A DNA stretch of 64,000 nucleotides from Pyxidicoccus sp. MSG2 (GTDB lineage: Bacteria; Myxococcota; Myxococcia; Myxococcales; Myxococcaceae): the NCBI RefSeq assembly GCF_026626705.1, contig NZ_JAPNKC010000001.1, positions 620,001 to 684,000 on the forward strand, read 5' to 3'. The translations under genes and the position numbers were made by a program. A model generated the notes under the pieces. It did not search any database. It was given only the letters and a program-made list of their open reading frames with translations, and was not told the DNA's origin. The first letter of the stretch is position 1, and every line of letters begins with the position of its first letter. Below are positions 1 to 9,480 of this stretch, one piece after another.

Positions 1-1335
1 GGTGGCGAGTTCATGGTGTACCTGCGCGGCCCGTCCGGGCAGTGGGCGCAGGTGTCGAAGTTCGAGGACAAGGTCATCCGCGCCGTCTTCGGCCATGACG
101 ACGCGCTATACCTCGTCAGCCGCAAGGACGCGCCGCGCGGCAAGGTACTGCGGCTGCCGCTGGCCACGCCCACGCTGGACAAGGCGACGGTGCTCGTCCC
201 CGAGGGCGAGGCCAGCATCCAGGGCATCTTCCCGACGAAGTCCCGGCTGTATGTGAATGAGCAGCTCGGCGGCCCCTCGCAGGTGCGCATGGTGGACCTG
301 AAGGGCCAGTCGCTGGGCCTGGTGCCCACGCTGCCGGTGTCGTCGGTGGGCGGGCTGGTGGCCGCGGGCGACGGGGACGACGTGCTGTTCGTCAACGTCA
401 GCTTCGTGCAGCCCATGGCCTGGTACCGGTACTCGGCCAAGGACAACAAGGTGACGAAGACGGCGCTGGCGCGCACCTCGCCCATGGACCTGAGCGACGT
501 GGAGGTGGTGCGCACCGAGGCCACGTCCAAGGACGGCACCAAGGTGCCGCTCACCATCCTGAAGAAGAAGGGCACGAAGCTGACCGGGAAGAACCCGGCG
601 CTGCTCACGGGCTACGGCGGCTTCAACATCTCCATCAGCCCGGGCTACAGCGTGCTGACGGGCCTGTGGCTGGAGCAGGGCGGCGTGTTTGCGATTGCGA
701 ACCTGCGCGGCGGCTCGGAGTTCGGCGAGAAGTGGCACGCGGAAGGCTCGCTGACGCACAAGCAGAACGTCTTCGACGACTTCTACGCCTGCGCGAAGCT
801 GCTGGTGGACCAGAAGTACACGCAGCCGAAGAAGCTGGCCATCCAGGGCGGCAGCAACGGCGGCCTGCTGATGGGCGCGGCCGTCACCCAGCACCCGGAG
901 ATGTACGGCGCCGTCGTGGCCCGCGTGGGCATCTACGACATGCTGCGGGTGGAGCTCACGCCCAATGGCCAGTTCAACATCACCGAGTACGGCACGGTGA
1001 AGGACCCGGAGCAGTTCAAGGCGCTGCGCGCGTACTCGCCGCTGCACAACGTGAAGGATGGGACGAAGTACCCGTCGGTCATCTTCACCTCCGGCGCCAA
1101 TGACCCGCGCGTGGACCCGTTCCACTCGCGGAAGATGGTGGCCCGGATGCAGGAGGCCAACGGCGCCAGGACGCCCATCCTCCTGCGCGCCAACGCGGAG
1201 ACGGGCCACGGCTCCGGCACCCCGCTCAACGCCCGCATCGAGGAGGAGGTGGACGTCTACTCCTTCGTCTTCAACGAGCTGGGCATGAAGTACCAGCCGC
1301 CCGCGAAGAAGGTGTCCGCCCCCGCGCCGCAGTGA
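1..1335 (+). CDS. Prolyl oligopeptidase family serine peptidase (S9A), C-terminal part
   Basis: The reading frame is open from base 1, so the 5' end lies outside the window. The visible 444 residues hold the end of the beta-propeller and the whole alpha/beta-hydrolase catalytic domain. The nucleophile serine sits in GGSNGG (codon 853-855), the acid aspartate in ANDPRVDP (codon 1102-1104) and the histidine in ETGHGSG (codon 1207-1209), the spacing expected of S9A peptidases. Family enzymes cleave after proline in short peptides. The piece ends in a Lys/Pro/Ala-rich tail. Whether it is exported cannot be judged because the N-terminus is missing. A strong terminator follows the stop, so it is the last gene of its transcript. 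Confidence 0.93.
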   Translation, partial: GGEFMVYLRGPSGQWAQVSKFEDKVIRAVFGHDDALYLVSRKDAPRGKVLRLPLATPTLDKATVLVPEGEASIQGIFPTKSRLYVNEQLGGPSQVRMVDLKGQSLGLVPTLPVSSVGGLVAAGDGDDVLFVNVSFVQPMAWYRYSAKDNKVTKTALARTSPMDLSDVEVVRTEATSKDGTKVPLTILKKKGTKLTGKNPALLTGYGGFNISISPGYSVLTGLWLEQGGVFAIANLRGGSEFGEKWHAEGSLTHKQNVFDDFYACAKLLVDQKYTQPKKLAIQGGSNGGLLMGAAVTQHPEMYGAVVARVGIYDMLRVELTPNGQFNITEYGTVKDPEQFKALRAYSPLHNVKDGTKYPSVIFTSGANDPRVDPFHSRKMVARMQEANGARTPILLRANAETGHGSGTPLNARIEEEVDVYSFVFNELGMKYQPPAKKVSAPAPQ

Positions 1336-1360
1336 CGCGCGTGTGACGTGACGCGGGCCC

Positions 1361-1407
1361 AGGCCCGCCGTGGACACGGAGCCCTCCGTGTTCGCGGCGG
1401 GCCTTTT
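1361..1407 (+). terminator. Intrinsic terminator after the prolyl oligopeptidase gene
   Basis: A 10-bp perfect stem (aggcccgccg at 1361-1370 with cggcgggcct at 1395-1404) encloses a second inner stem (gacacgga/tccgtgtt) and is followed by TTTT. Confidence 0.85.
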
Positions 1408-1590
1408 CATTGAACGGACCTCGCCGCTCCAGGTCGCAGGGGCCCGCGAAAATCGTTGCCCGGCGAGGTGTATCTTCGAACCCGTTACAACACGGTTTCA
1501 TATATGTATGCCCATCGGGCTATCGTGCCGCCCCGGCGGAAGCCGTGAGCAATCAGGGCCGGCCGGCACCGCCAGGTGAGCAGCCCGACA

Positions 1591-3912
1591 ATGAAGTCTG
1601 GAACGAAGTGGCTGAAGTGGGGCCTCGTGGCCCTCTCGGTGTCGCCCTCCGCCTGGGCGAAGAATCCGTACAAGGAAGAGGCCTCCACCCCCGCCGGGCC
1701 GGTGTCCCTCGCCCGCCGGGGCGAGTCGGACGACGTGCCCCACGCGCAGGGTGAGCGGCAGCGGCAGCTGCGGGCAGAGGCCCTCAAGGACAAGGTGGAG
1801 GGCCGTGCGAAGGGCCGCGTCCACGAGGTGTCGAAGGGCCGCTACGTGGAGCTGGAGTTGGAGCGCACGGACCGCATCTTCGTCGTCCTCGCCGAGTTCG
1901 GCGACCAGGTCCACCCCGTCTACGGCAACCCCCAGACGAACCCCGGCGGCGACGTTCCGGGGCCGCTCCACAACCAGTTGGTGCAGCCGGACCGCGCCGT
2001 CGACAACACCACCATCTGGCAGGCGGACTACGACCGCGCGCACTACGAGCAGCTCTACTTCGCCACGGGCCCGGGCGTGGACTCGGTGGCCACCTACTAC
2101 CGGACCCAGTCTTCTGGCCGGTACACCGTGAATGGCACCGTGCACGACTAGGTGCGCGTCCCGTACAACAGCGCGCGCTACGGCCACAACCTGTGCGGTC
2201 GCAACATCTGCACCAGCACCGGCGTCTGGTACCTCGTCAGTGACGCCGTCAACGCCTGGACGGACAGCCAGCTCGCCGCGGGGAAGACGCCGGAGCAGAT
2301 CAAGGCGTACCTGGACACCTTCGACACGTGGGACCGGTACGACTACGACCACGACGGCAACTTCGACGAGCCGGACGGCTACATCGACCACTTCCAGATC
2401 GTCCACGCCGGCGAGGGTGAGGAGACGGGCGGCGGCGCGCAGCGGCAGAACGCGGTCTGGAGCCACCGCGCCTTCGCATTCTCCACGAGCAGCGGCGGCC
2501 CCGCCTACAACCCCAACGGCGGCACGCGCTTCGGCCCCGTGGACAAGTGGGTGGGCGACTACACGATGCAGCCGGAGAACGGCGGGCTGGGAGTGTTCGC
2601 CCATGAGTTCGGCCATGACCTCGGGCTGCCGGACCTCTACGACACCGCCTCGGGCTCCGGGACGGATGCGGCCTTCTGGAGCCTCATGGCCCACGGCGGG
2701 TATCTGGGGAGGGGGACGGTGGACACCGGCACGCGCCCCGGCGACTTGTTTGCCTGGGACAAGCTGCAGCTCGGCTGGCTGAATTACGACGACGCCAAGG
2801 CCGGCGAGCGCTCCAGCCACAAGCTGGGCCCCGCGGAGTTCAACACCAAGGACGCGCAGGCGCTGCTCGTCACCCTGCCTCCCCAGGCGGTGGACCACCC
2901 GACGACGCCGCCGTACGCGGGCCTGCACACCTGGTACAGCGGCGACGGTGACAACCTGGACCGCTCCATGGTGCGCACGGTGCGCCTGCCGTCCGCCCGC
3001 GCCGTCTCGCTCCAGTTCCAGACGTGGTTCGACATCGAGCCGGACTGGGACTACGCCTATGTCTCCGTCTCCACGGACGGCCAGTTCTTCGAGAACCTCC
3101 CCAGCACCATCACCACCACCACCGACCCCAACGGCCAGAATTATGGCAACGGCATCACCGGCGCGTCCGGCGGCTGGATTCCCGTCACCTTCGACCTGAC
3201 GCCGTACGCGGGGCGCACCATCCAACTGCGCCTGCGCTACTGGACGGACGGCGCCGAAATCCGCCCCGGCTTCCAGGTGGATGCGCTGACCATCAAAGCG
3301 GACGGACGCACCGTGTTCTCCGACGGTGCCGAGAAGACGCCCAACGGCTGGACGTTCTCCGGTTTCCAGCAGCATGACGGCCAGCACATCTACTTCGACC
3401 ACTACTACCTGGCCGAGTACCGGCAGTACCGCCTCTACGACGAAGGCCTGGAGACGGGCCCCTACCAGTACCCGTACGGGGACCTCGAGCTCTACTACTA
3501 CGTCGAGCACTACCCCTACGAGCCGGGCCTGCTCATCACCTACTGGAACACCCTGTTCAACAACAACCAGACCAGCGTGCACCCGGGCCAGGGCCGCATC
3601 CTGCCGGTGGACGCGCGTCCGGTGCCGCGGGTGGACGGTAACGGCTGGTACTGGGACACCTTCGTCCAGGTGCGCGACGCGACGTTCGGCCTGAGCCCCA
3701 CGCAGTCCCTGTCGCTCAAGACGCCGTGGGGCCCGCGCGTGGACGTGCCGTCGCTTCCGGCCGAGCCCGTCTTCAATGACCTGAACCCGTACTGGTTCCC
3801 GGACACGTACTGGCTGGGCGTGCAGGTTCCGCCCACGGGCACCATCATCGAGGTCGTCAAGGAGAAGGAAGACGGCCGCTACATGCGCGTGAAGGTCCGC
3901 CCGGCGCGCTGA
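1591..3912 (+). pseudogene. Immune inhibitor A-like M6 metalloprotease interrupted by an in-frame TAG
   Basis: One continuous frame encodes a signal peptide (MKSGTKWLKWGLVALSVSPS), a propeptide-like region and the M6 catalytic domain with zinc motif HEFGHDLGLPD (2602-2634), followed by beta-rich C-terminal domains with Asp/Tyr-rich stretches. The frame is broken only by TAG at 2149-2151, in the context GTVHD-stop-VRVPYN. In InhA-like proteases this place usually reads D-W-V-K-V-P, so a single TGG-to-TAG change explains it. A GTG at 2152 could restart translation but would lack the signal peptide and propeptide. Total length without the stop is 773 residues, normal for the family. The start was set at ATG 1591; an in-frame GTG lies at 1576. 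It may be a real nonsense mutation, a sequencing error, or a read-through site. Confidence 0.85.
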
Positions 3913-3928
3913 CGCCGTGGAGGCCGTG

Positions 3929-3960
3929 CGAGGTGGCGGGCAGTCCGTGCCGCCACCTCG
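3929..3960. terminator. Hairpin between the convergent M6 protease and kup genes
   Basis: A perfect 11-bp inverted repeat (cgaggtggcgg at 3929-3939, ccgccacctcg at 3950-3960) with a 10-base loop lies between two convergent stops. There is no T-tract, so termination in either direction is an inference from position and stem strength. Confidence 0.55.
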
Positions 3961-3970
3961 CCGTGCGGAG

Positions 3971-5953
3971 CTACAGCTCCACCTGGGCGCCCAGCTCCAC
4001 CACGCGGTTGGGCGGAATGCGGAAGAAGGCGGTGGCCGAGCGGGCGTTGCGGCTCATCCAGACGAAGACTGCCTCGCGCCAGCGCGCCATGCCCGGGTTC
4101 CTGCTGACGATGAGCGTCTCGCGGCCGAGGAAGAAGCTGGTGCTCATGACGTTGAAGGGCAGGCCCGCCTCGCGGCAGCGCTTGAGGATGTCCGGAATCG
4201 ACGGGTCATCCATGAAGCCGTAGCGCGCGATGATGCGGCGAAAGCCCAGGGGCAGGCTCTCCACCGTCACCCGCTCGGCGGACGGGACGTGAGGCACGTC
4301 CTCGGTGGCGATGGTGAGCAGCAGCGTCTGCTCGTGCAGCACCTTGTTGTGCTTCAGGTTGTGCAGCATCGCGCTGGGGGCAATCTCGGGGTTGCCCGTC
4401 ATGAAGATGGCCGTGCCCGGCACCCGGTGGGGCGCGTTGTCGCCGAAGCTCTCCAGCAGGTCCTTGAGCCCGAGCGACGACGCGCGCAGCTTCTGCCCCA
4501 GCAGCTCGCGGCCGCGCTTCCACGTCGTCATCAGGGAGAAGAGGACCACGCCCATCGTCAGCGGCAGCCAGCCACCGTGGGCCACCTTCACGAAGTTGGC
4601 GCCGAAGAAGGCCAGGTCGACGGCGAGGAAGAGTCCCGCCAGCGGCACCAGCACGGAGCGCCGCATGCCCCAGCGCTCACGCGCCACGACGTAGGCGAGA
4701 CACGTGGTGATGGCCATGGTGGCCGTCACGGCGATGCCGTACGCGGCCGTGAGGGCGGTGGAGGAGCGGAAGCCCAGCACCACCAGCACCACGCCCAGGA
4801 GCAGCGCGATATTCACGCCCGGGAGGTAGATCTGCCCCTGCTCCTCGGCCGAGGTGTGCACCACCTCGAGCCGCGGCCAGTAGCCGAGCTGGATGGCCTG
4901 CCGCGTGAGGCTGAACACTCCGGAGATGAGCGCCTGGGACGCGATGACGGTAGCGGTCGTGGCCAGCGCCACCAGCGGATAGAGGGCCCAGTCCGGGGCC
5001 AGGTGGAAGAAGGGGTTGGTCGCGGCGGACGGCTCCCTCAGCAGCAGCGCGCCCTGTCCGAAATAATTGAGCAGCAGCGCCGGCAGCACCAGCGCGAACC
5101 ATGCCAGGCGGATGGGCCGGTAGCCGAAGTGGCCCATGTCCGCGTACAGCGCCTCGCCACCGGTGACGACGAGGAACACCGCGCCCAGCACCAGGAAGCC
5201 GTGCCACCCGTTGTGCACGAAGAAGCGCACCGCGTGCGTGGGCAGCACGGCATGGAGCACCGAGAGGTTGCTCACCACTTCGTGGATGCCCAGCACCGCG
5301 ATGACGGTGAACCACACCACCATCAGCGGGCCGAACACCCGGCCGATGCCACCCGTGCCCTTGCTCTGCACGAGGAAGAGCGCGAGCAGGATGACGAGCG
5401 CAATCGGCACCACGTAGGGCGTGAAGAGCGGCGTGGCCACGCTCAGTCCCTCCACGGCGGAGAGCACGGAGACGGCCGGAGTGATGACGCCGTCGCCGTA
5501 GAGCAGCGCGGCACCGAAGAGGCCGAGCGTCAGCAGCACCATGCGCCGGGCCCCGCTGCCCTCCCGCCCTCCGCGCTGCACCACCAACGCCAGCAGGGCG
5601 AGGATGCCGCCCTCGCCGCGGTTGTCGGCCCGCATCACGAAGCCGAGGTACTTCACGGAGATGACGATGATGAGGCTCCAGAAGACCAGGCTGAGCACGC
5701 CCAGTACGTTCGCTGGCGTCGGAGCGATGCCGTGCTCGCCGCTGAAGCAGTCGCGGAGCGCGTACAGCGGGCTGGTGCCGATGTCGCCGTAGACGATGCC
5801 GAGCGCCCCCAGGGCCAGTGGGGCCAGCCGGGAGAGCGGCTCCGGGCCCGCGCCATGAGCACGGTGTCCAGGGGAAGACGGAGGCGAAACGGGAGCGGCC
5901 GAGCCCGCGGACGTTGGCGAGCCCGGCCCGTGACTGCTGGGGTCGGAAGACAT
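3971..5953 (-). CDS. kup: Kup-family potassium uptake transporter
   Basis: 660 residues, close to the family norm of about 630. After a Pro/Ser/Gly-rich cytoplasmic N-terminus of about 45 residues comes the Kup signature GIVYGDIGTSPLYALRD, then about 12 hydrophobic segments and a soluble C-terminal domain of about 150 residues. Kup proteins carry K+ (with H+) across the inner membrane. ATG 5953 is preceded by gaggaga five bases upstream. The 5' leader is a ydaO-type riboswitch, which predicts control of K+ uptake by cyclic di-AMP. It converges on the M6 protease gene. Confidence 0.96.
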   Translation of the reverse strand: MSSDPSSHGPGSPTSAGSAAPVSPPSSPGHRAHGAGPEPLSRLAPLALGALGIVYGDIGTSPLYALRDCFSGEHGIAPTPANVLGVLSLVFWSLIIVISVKYLGFVMRADNRGEGGILALLALVVQRGGREGSGARRMVLLTLGLFGAALLYGDGVITPAVSVLSAVEGLSVATPLFTPYVVPIALVILLALFLVQSKGTGGIGRVFGPLMVVWFTVIAVLGIHEVVSNLSVLHAVLPTHAVRFFVHNGWHGFLVLGAVFLVVTGGEALYADMGHFGYRPIRLAWFALVLPALLLNYFGQGALLLREPSAATNPFFHLAPDWALYPLVALATTATVIASQALISGVFSLTRQAIQLGYWPRLEVVHTSAEEQGQIYLPGVNIALLLGVVLVVLGFRSSTALTAAYGIAVTATMAITTCLAYVVARERWGMRRSVLVPLAGLFLAVDLAFFGANFVKVAHGGWLPLTMGVVLFSLMTTWKRGRELLGQKLRASSLGLKDLLESFGDNAPHRVPGTAIFMTGNPEIAPSAMLHNLKHNKVLHEQTLLLTIATEDVPHVPSAERVTVESLPLGFRRIIARYGFMDDPSIPDILKRCREAGLPFNVMSTSFFLGRETLIVSRNPGMARWREAVFVWMSRNARSATAFFRIPPNRVVELGAQVEL

Positions 5954-5966
5954 CAGGTTCTCCTCG

Positions 5967-6082
5967 ACGCCTGCGGGGTTAGCTGACGGACTCGGGCTGG
6001 GAACCTGCCCTACGCTCGCTTGCGAGCGACTCGCCCCTACGAACCTGGGTCCCCCGCTCCCGCTGACGGCGGGACTCGGCGT
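5967..6082 (-). ncRNA. ydaO/yuaA-type cyclic di-AMP riboswitch in the kup leader
   Basis: Read on the minus strand, the leader carries the conserved ydaO blocks in order: GGGGGACCCAGG, TAGGGGCGAGTC, a variable hairpin (CGCTCGCAAGCGAGCG), TAGGGC, GAGTCCGTCAGCTAACCCC and the closing GCAGGCGT. The terminal P1 helix is ACGCC (6078-6082) with GGCGT (5967-5971). The 3' strand of P1 ends one base before the Shine-Dalgarno GAGGAGA (5959-5965), so the aptamer closes right beside the ribosome-binding site; a translational output fits better than a terminator because no U-tract is present. ydaO RNAs bind c-di-AMP and usually switch off K+ importers and wall-related genes. Exact outer boundaries are approximate. 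Confidence 0.92.
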
Positions 6083-6176
6083 TTTGCGGCATAACTAGCC
6101 CCGCTCCAGGCAGGTCGCAATGGCCTCGGGGAAAAGGTCAACAATCCCGGACACCTGGCCGAGGCCCGCCGGCCGT

Positions 6177-7286
6177 TCAGGCGAAACGGACCTCGAACGC
6201 CCGGGCCTCGGACTCGACGAAGCGGAGCAGTGCCTCCCCCTCCCCGGCCAGCGCGTCTCGCGTCTTCTTCGTCAGCGGCTCGAAGGGCTCGACGAGGAGG
6301 ACCGCGGTGGTCTTCTTGCGCTCCACCTTCCACGTGCCGGTGACGAAGCCGTCCACCAGGAACGTGGCGGGAATGCGCAGGTTCTTCGTGATGAGCCGCG
6401 GGCGGTGCGCGTCCGCCACCAGCCGCGAGCGGTCGTCATGGCCGAGCACGAGGCTGTCGAACTCGGGAAGGAAGCGCGGGGGCGCGGCCATGTCCTCCGG
6501 CGGTCGGGGCGCCTTGGGCAGGTCGAACAGTTCGCGGCCCTTCTCGTCGCGGAAGGTGCGCAGCTTCGGCTTCAGCGACGCCAGCACGTCCTTCAGGCCC
6601 TTGAGGCCCGTCCACGTCTGCACGTCGCCCACGGTGGCGGGGCCGAAGGCGGACAGGTAGCGGAGCACGAGCGTGTCCAGTTCCGCGCCGGCGCCCAGTG
6701 GCTCGCCCAGCCAGGACTCCGCGAGCGCGAAGTCCGTGGCGGGCGGGAAGCCCCACTCCGCATCCGTGGGGACCTGGACGAGTGGCAGGTACATGCGCAC
6801 GAGGAAGCCCATGGCCCGCTCGTCGGCCTTCGGGTAGCGCTCCAGCAGGTGGTCTCTCACCTCCTCGAAGGTGCGGGGCTCCTCCTCCAGGTACTCGCGC
6901 GCGGCGCGGACGAGGGGCTCGATGTCCAGCCCCTCCGCTCGCTCGCGGAGCACCGAGTGCACCGAGGCCTCCAGCAGCGGGCTGAAGGCGGCGCGCAGCT
7001 TCAGGTAGTCCTTGGCGCTCGCGAGGTGCAGCGTGCCGCGCATCAGCGTGGCGCGGACGACGTCTCGCTTCTGGAGGAGCCGCGTCAGGTCCTCGCGCCG
7101 GAAGCCCTCGACGCGGGACCAGAGGCCGACGAAGGGCGGCTTCGCCTGCTGGGCCTGGAGCGCCACCAGTCGCTCCACCGCGCGAAGGAGGGGAAGCTTC
7201 TCCCGCTCCAGCAGCAACTGGCGCGCGAGCGTGGCGCGGTTGAGCTCTCGGGTCGTCAGCGTCGGGGAGGCAGTCGCGGCGGGCAT
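6177..7286 (-). CDS. Winged-helix DNA-binding protein, AlkZ/YcaQ-like DNA glycosylase family
   Basis: 369 residues of the HTH_42 (PF06224) type. Residues about 38-48 read VALQAQQAKPP, which contains the Q-x-Q motif used by AlkZ/YcaQ-type glycosylases, followed by a conserved GLWSRVEGF stretch and RATLMRGTLHL. AlkZ in Streptomyces and YcaQ in E. coli unhook interstrand crosslinks by cutting glycosidic bonds; other members are uncharacterised. Start at ATG 7286 (MPAATASPTLTTREL) rather than the longer upstream frame, which lacks family-like sequence. It is divergent from the D-threonine-aldolase-like gene. The family is well supported; crosslink-repair activity is inferred from the motif only. 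Confidence 0.82.
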   Translation of the reverse strand: MPAATASPTLTTRELNRATLARQLLLEREKLPLLRAVERLVALQAQQAKPPFVGLWSRVEGFRREDLTRLLQKRDVVRATLMRGTLHLASAKDYLKLRAAFSPLLEASVHSVLRERAEGLDIEPLVRAAREYLEEEPRTFEEVRDHLLERYPKADERAMGFLVRMYLPLVQVPTDAEWGFPPATDFALAESWLGEPLGAGAELDTLVLRYLSAFGPATVGDVQTWTGLKGLKDVLASLKPKLRTFRDEKGRELFDLPKAPRPPEDMAAPPRFLPEFDSLVLGHDDRSRLVADAHRPRLITKNLRIPATFLVDGFVTGTWKVERKKTTAVLLVEPFEPLTKKTRDALAGEGEALLRFVESEARAFEVRFA

Positions 7287-7377
7287 GGGACCTCGGGGCC
7301 GGGAAGCCCGTGTGTAGCACTCCGCTGCATGTCGGGGCGCGCTCCCCCACTGGAGCCGTGTCGTGCGGGGTGTCACC

Positions 7378-8478
7378 ATGCGGCGCATGGACGCCCACTC
7401 GCTGGACTCGCTCGTCACCCCCGCCGCCCTCGTGGACCTGGACCGCGTGGAGGCCAACCTCCAACGCGTGGCCACGTATGCGCGCGAGCACGGCCTGCGC
7501 TGGCGCCCCCACACGAAGACGCACAAGACGGCGGAGCTCACCGCCCTCCAGCTGCGGGCCGGTGCGATTGGCGCCACCGTGGCCACGCCCCGCGAGGCCG
7601 AGGTCATGGCCAACGTCGCGGCCGACGTGCTGCTGGCCTACCCGCCCGTGGGCGCCGGACGGCTCGCGCGCCTCATGGCCCTGCCCCCCTACGCGCGGCT
7701 TTCGGTGGCGCTCGACTCGCGCGAGGCGTTGGAGGGACTCGGCCGCGCCGCCGACGCGGCGGGGCGCACCGTGGGCGTGCTGGTGGAGGTGGACATGGGC
7801 ATGCGCCGCGTGGGCGTGCAGACGCCCGAGGACGCCGTCGCCCTCGCGCGCGCCATCGCTTCCACGCGCGGCGTGGAGTACCGCGGCATCATCTTCTATC
7901 CGGGCCACCTGCGCGCGCCGCTGGCCGAGCAGGGCCCCGCGCTGCACGAGCAGTCCTCACGCCTGGGCACCTTCGTGGACGCGCTGGCCGCCGCGGGGCT
8001 GCGGCCCTCCATCGTGAGCGGCGGCTCCACGCCCACCCTCTGGCGCTCGCACGAGGTGGTCGGGCTCACGGAGATACGCCCCGGCATCAACGTGCTCAAT
8101 GACCGCAACTCCGCCGCCGTGGGCGCGTGTGATTGGAGTGAGTGCGCATACTCCGTGCTCGCCACCGTGGTGAGCACCGCCGTGCCCGGCCAGGCCGTCA
8201 TCGACGCGGGCTCGAAGGCACTGGCGAAGGAGGAGGGCCTCGCGCCCCAGGGCGGCTACGGCGCCCTGTTGGACAGGCCGGAGGTGCTGGTGCGCGGGCT
8301 GTCCGAGGAGCACGGCCTGCTGGATTTGTCCGGCACCGCGTGGCGCCCGCGCGTGGGAGAGCGCGTGCGCGTGGTGCCCAACCACGTCTGCGCCTCCGTC
8401 AACCTGCATGAGCGGCTGCACGTGCTACGCGGTGGCGCTCCCCATGCCACGTGGGCCGTCGCGGCGCGCGGGTGGTGA
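7378..8478 (+). CDS. D-threonine aldolase / DSD1-type PLP enzyme (alanine racemase fold)
   Basis: About 366 residues. The PLP-binding lysine lies in RPHTKTHKT near the N-terminus, in the alanine-racemase-like barrel, and the C-terminal barrel carries the metal-site motif PNHVCASVNLHERL with the His and Cys ligands seen in D-threonine aldolases and D-serine dehydratases. Members cleave D-threonine or other D-beta-hydroxy amino acids to glycine and an aldehyde, or deaminate D-serine; the substrate here cannot be told from the sequence. The frame extends to GTG 7363, with ATGs at 7378 and 7387; none has a convincing Shine-Dalgarno. It converges on the next gene with only 9 bases between stops. 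Confidence 0.85.
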   Translation: MRRMDAHSLDSLVTPAALVDLDRVEANLQRVATYAREHGLRWRPHTKTHKTAELTALQLRAGAIGATVATPREAEVMANVAADVLLAYPPVGAGRLARLMALPPYARLSVALDSREALEGLGRAADAAGRTVGVLVEVDMGMRRVGVQTPEDAVALARAIASTRGVEYRGIIFYPGHLRAPLAEQGPALHEQSSRLGTFVDALAAAGLRPSIVSGGSTPTLWRSHEVVGLTEIRPGINVLNDRNSAAVGACDWSECAYSVLATVVSTAVPGQAVIDAGSKALAKEEGLAPQGGYGALLDRPEVLVRGLSEEHGLLDLSGTAWRPRVGERVRVVPNHVCASVNLHERLHVLRGGAPHATWAVAARGW

Positions 8479-8487
8479 GCGCGGCCT

Positions 8488-9480
8488 TCAGCCGAGCCGC
8501 TCCAGCTCGCGTGCCAGCACCGTCTCCAGCTCGCGAATGCTGCGGTAGACGATGCAGCGGTACGAGGCGACGTCGAACCGGAGCTCCTTCACGTCGCGCA
8601 CCAGCATGATGGTGGGCCGTCCCTTCCCCCACGCGTAGCCGACCTCCAGGTACACGTTGGGGTTGGCCATGGACAGGTCGGCGATGACGACCTTCGCCGT
8701 GTCGATGCGCTCCTTGATGCGCTGGATGATGGGGCCGTCGAACACCGCCTGGTCCACGCGCTCGCACAGCAGGCCCGCCGCCTTCACCGGCCCCAGGATG
8801 CCGTAGTGGTAGGTGTCCTCCAGTTCCGGCGCGAAGGGCATGGCCACGAAGGCATGCGGCTTCGCCATGGACACCGTGCCCGCCGTGGCCATGGGCGGCG
8901 CCTGGACGAAGGCGCTCATCCGCTCCACGCGGAAGCCCCCGCCCGGCAGCGCCGTCACGCCCGGCGTGCCGCTCAGGCCCCGCTCCATCGCCTTGCGCAG
9001 CCGGTTCGCCCGCCGCGCGTCCACCTCCACCACCGTGAAGCGCTCCAGCCCCTGCGGCCCGGTGCCACGCTGGAAGGCCTCGACGAGGCCTCCGACGAAG
9101 GCGAGCACCGCCTCGTCCTCGTCCAGCCCGTAGTTGGGCCCGTGCACCGTGCCCGCGACATGCTTGAGCCCCGAGTGCGCCTCCAGCGCCTTCAGCGCGC
9201 GCACCGTGAACTGGCGGATTTCGTGGTAGCCGAAGTCCCCCAGCCGCACCGTGCCCACGAAGAGCGCCAGCGGCGAGGCCAGGCTCCCGCGCGTCTCCAC
9301 GAAGCGGTACTCCCCCGGCTTCAGCTCCAGCTGGGATGACGGCACGCCCGCGAGCTCCAGCCGCTGCGCCGCCGCACCCGCCGCGCCGTAGAGTCGCTGC
9401 GCGTACTTGAAGACCACCGCGTCCGCGGACGTGTCCGCGAGGTCTCCCACTTCCAGCATCACGTCGAGGGACACGCTCAT
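8488..9480 (-). CDS. Two-domain protein: macro/M17-N-like domain fused to a nucleoside 2-deoxyribosyltransferase/TIR-like domain
   Basis: 330 residues, no signal peptide or membrane segment. Residues about 1-180 look like an alpha/beta macro or leucyl-aminopeptidase-N-like domain (LEVGDLADTSADAVV near the start, TVHGPNYGLDEDEA in the middle). Residues about 206-330 start KPHAFVAMPF and continue VVIADLSMANPNVYLEVGYA, then GRPTIMLVRD, the pattern of deoxyribosyltransferase-like/TIR-like domains (aspartate in the ADLS strand, glutamate in the YLEVGYA helix). Such C-terminal domains occur in bacterial immune effectors that act on NAD or nucleotides, and macro domains bind ADP-ribose-type ligands. 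A role in nucleotide signalling or defence is inference; no partner gene is adjacent. Confidence 0.7.
   Translation of the reverse strand: MSVSLDVMLEVGDLADTSADAVVFKYAQRLYGAAGAAAQRLELAGVPSSQLELKPGEYRFVETRGSLASPLALFVGTVRLGDFGYHEIRQFTVRALKALEAHSGLKHVAGTVHGPNYGLDEDEAVLAFVGGLVEAFQRGTGPQGLERFTVVEVDARRANRLRKAMERGLSGTPGVTALPGGGFRVERMSAFVQAPPMATAGTVSMAKPHAFVAMPFAPELEDTYHYGILGPVKAAGLLCERVDQAVFDGPIIQRIKERIDTAKVVIADLSMANPNVYLEVGYAWGKGRPTIMLVRDVKELRFDVASYRCIVYRSIRELETVLARELERLG

Noticed and set aside
1498-3582. 694-codon minus-strand frame over the M6 protease
   Set aside because: Val/Arg/Ala-rich shadow of the clear plus-strand protease.
2152-3912. Independent gene starting at GTG 2152
   Set aside because: In frame with the upstream part and lacks a ribosome-binding site, signal peptide and propeptide; a split by one amber codon is simpler.
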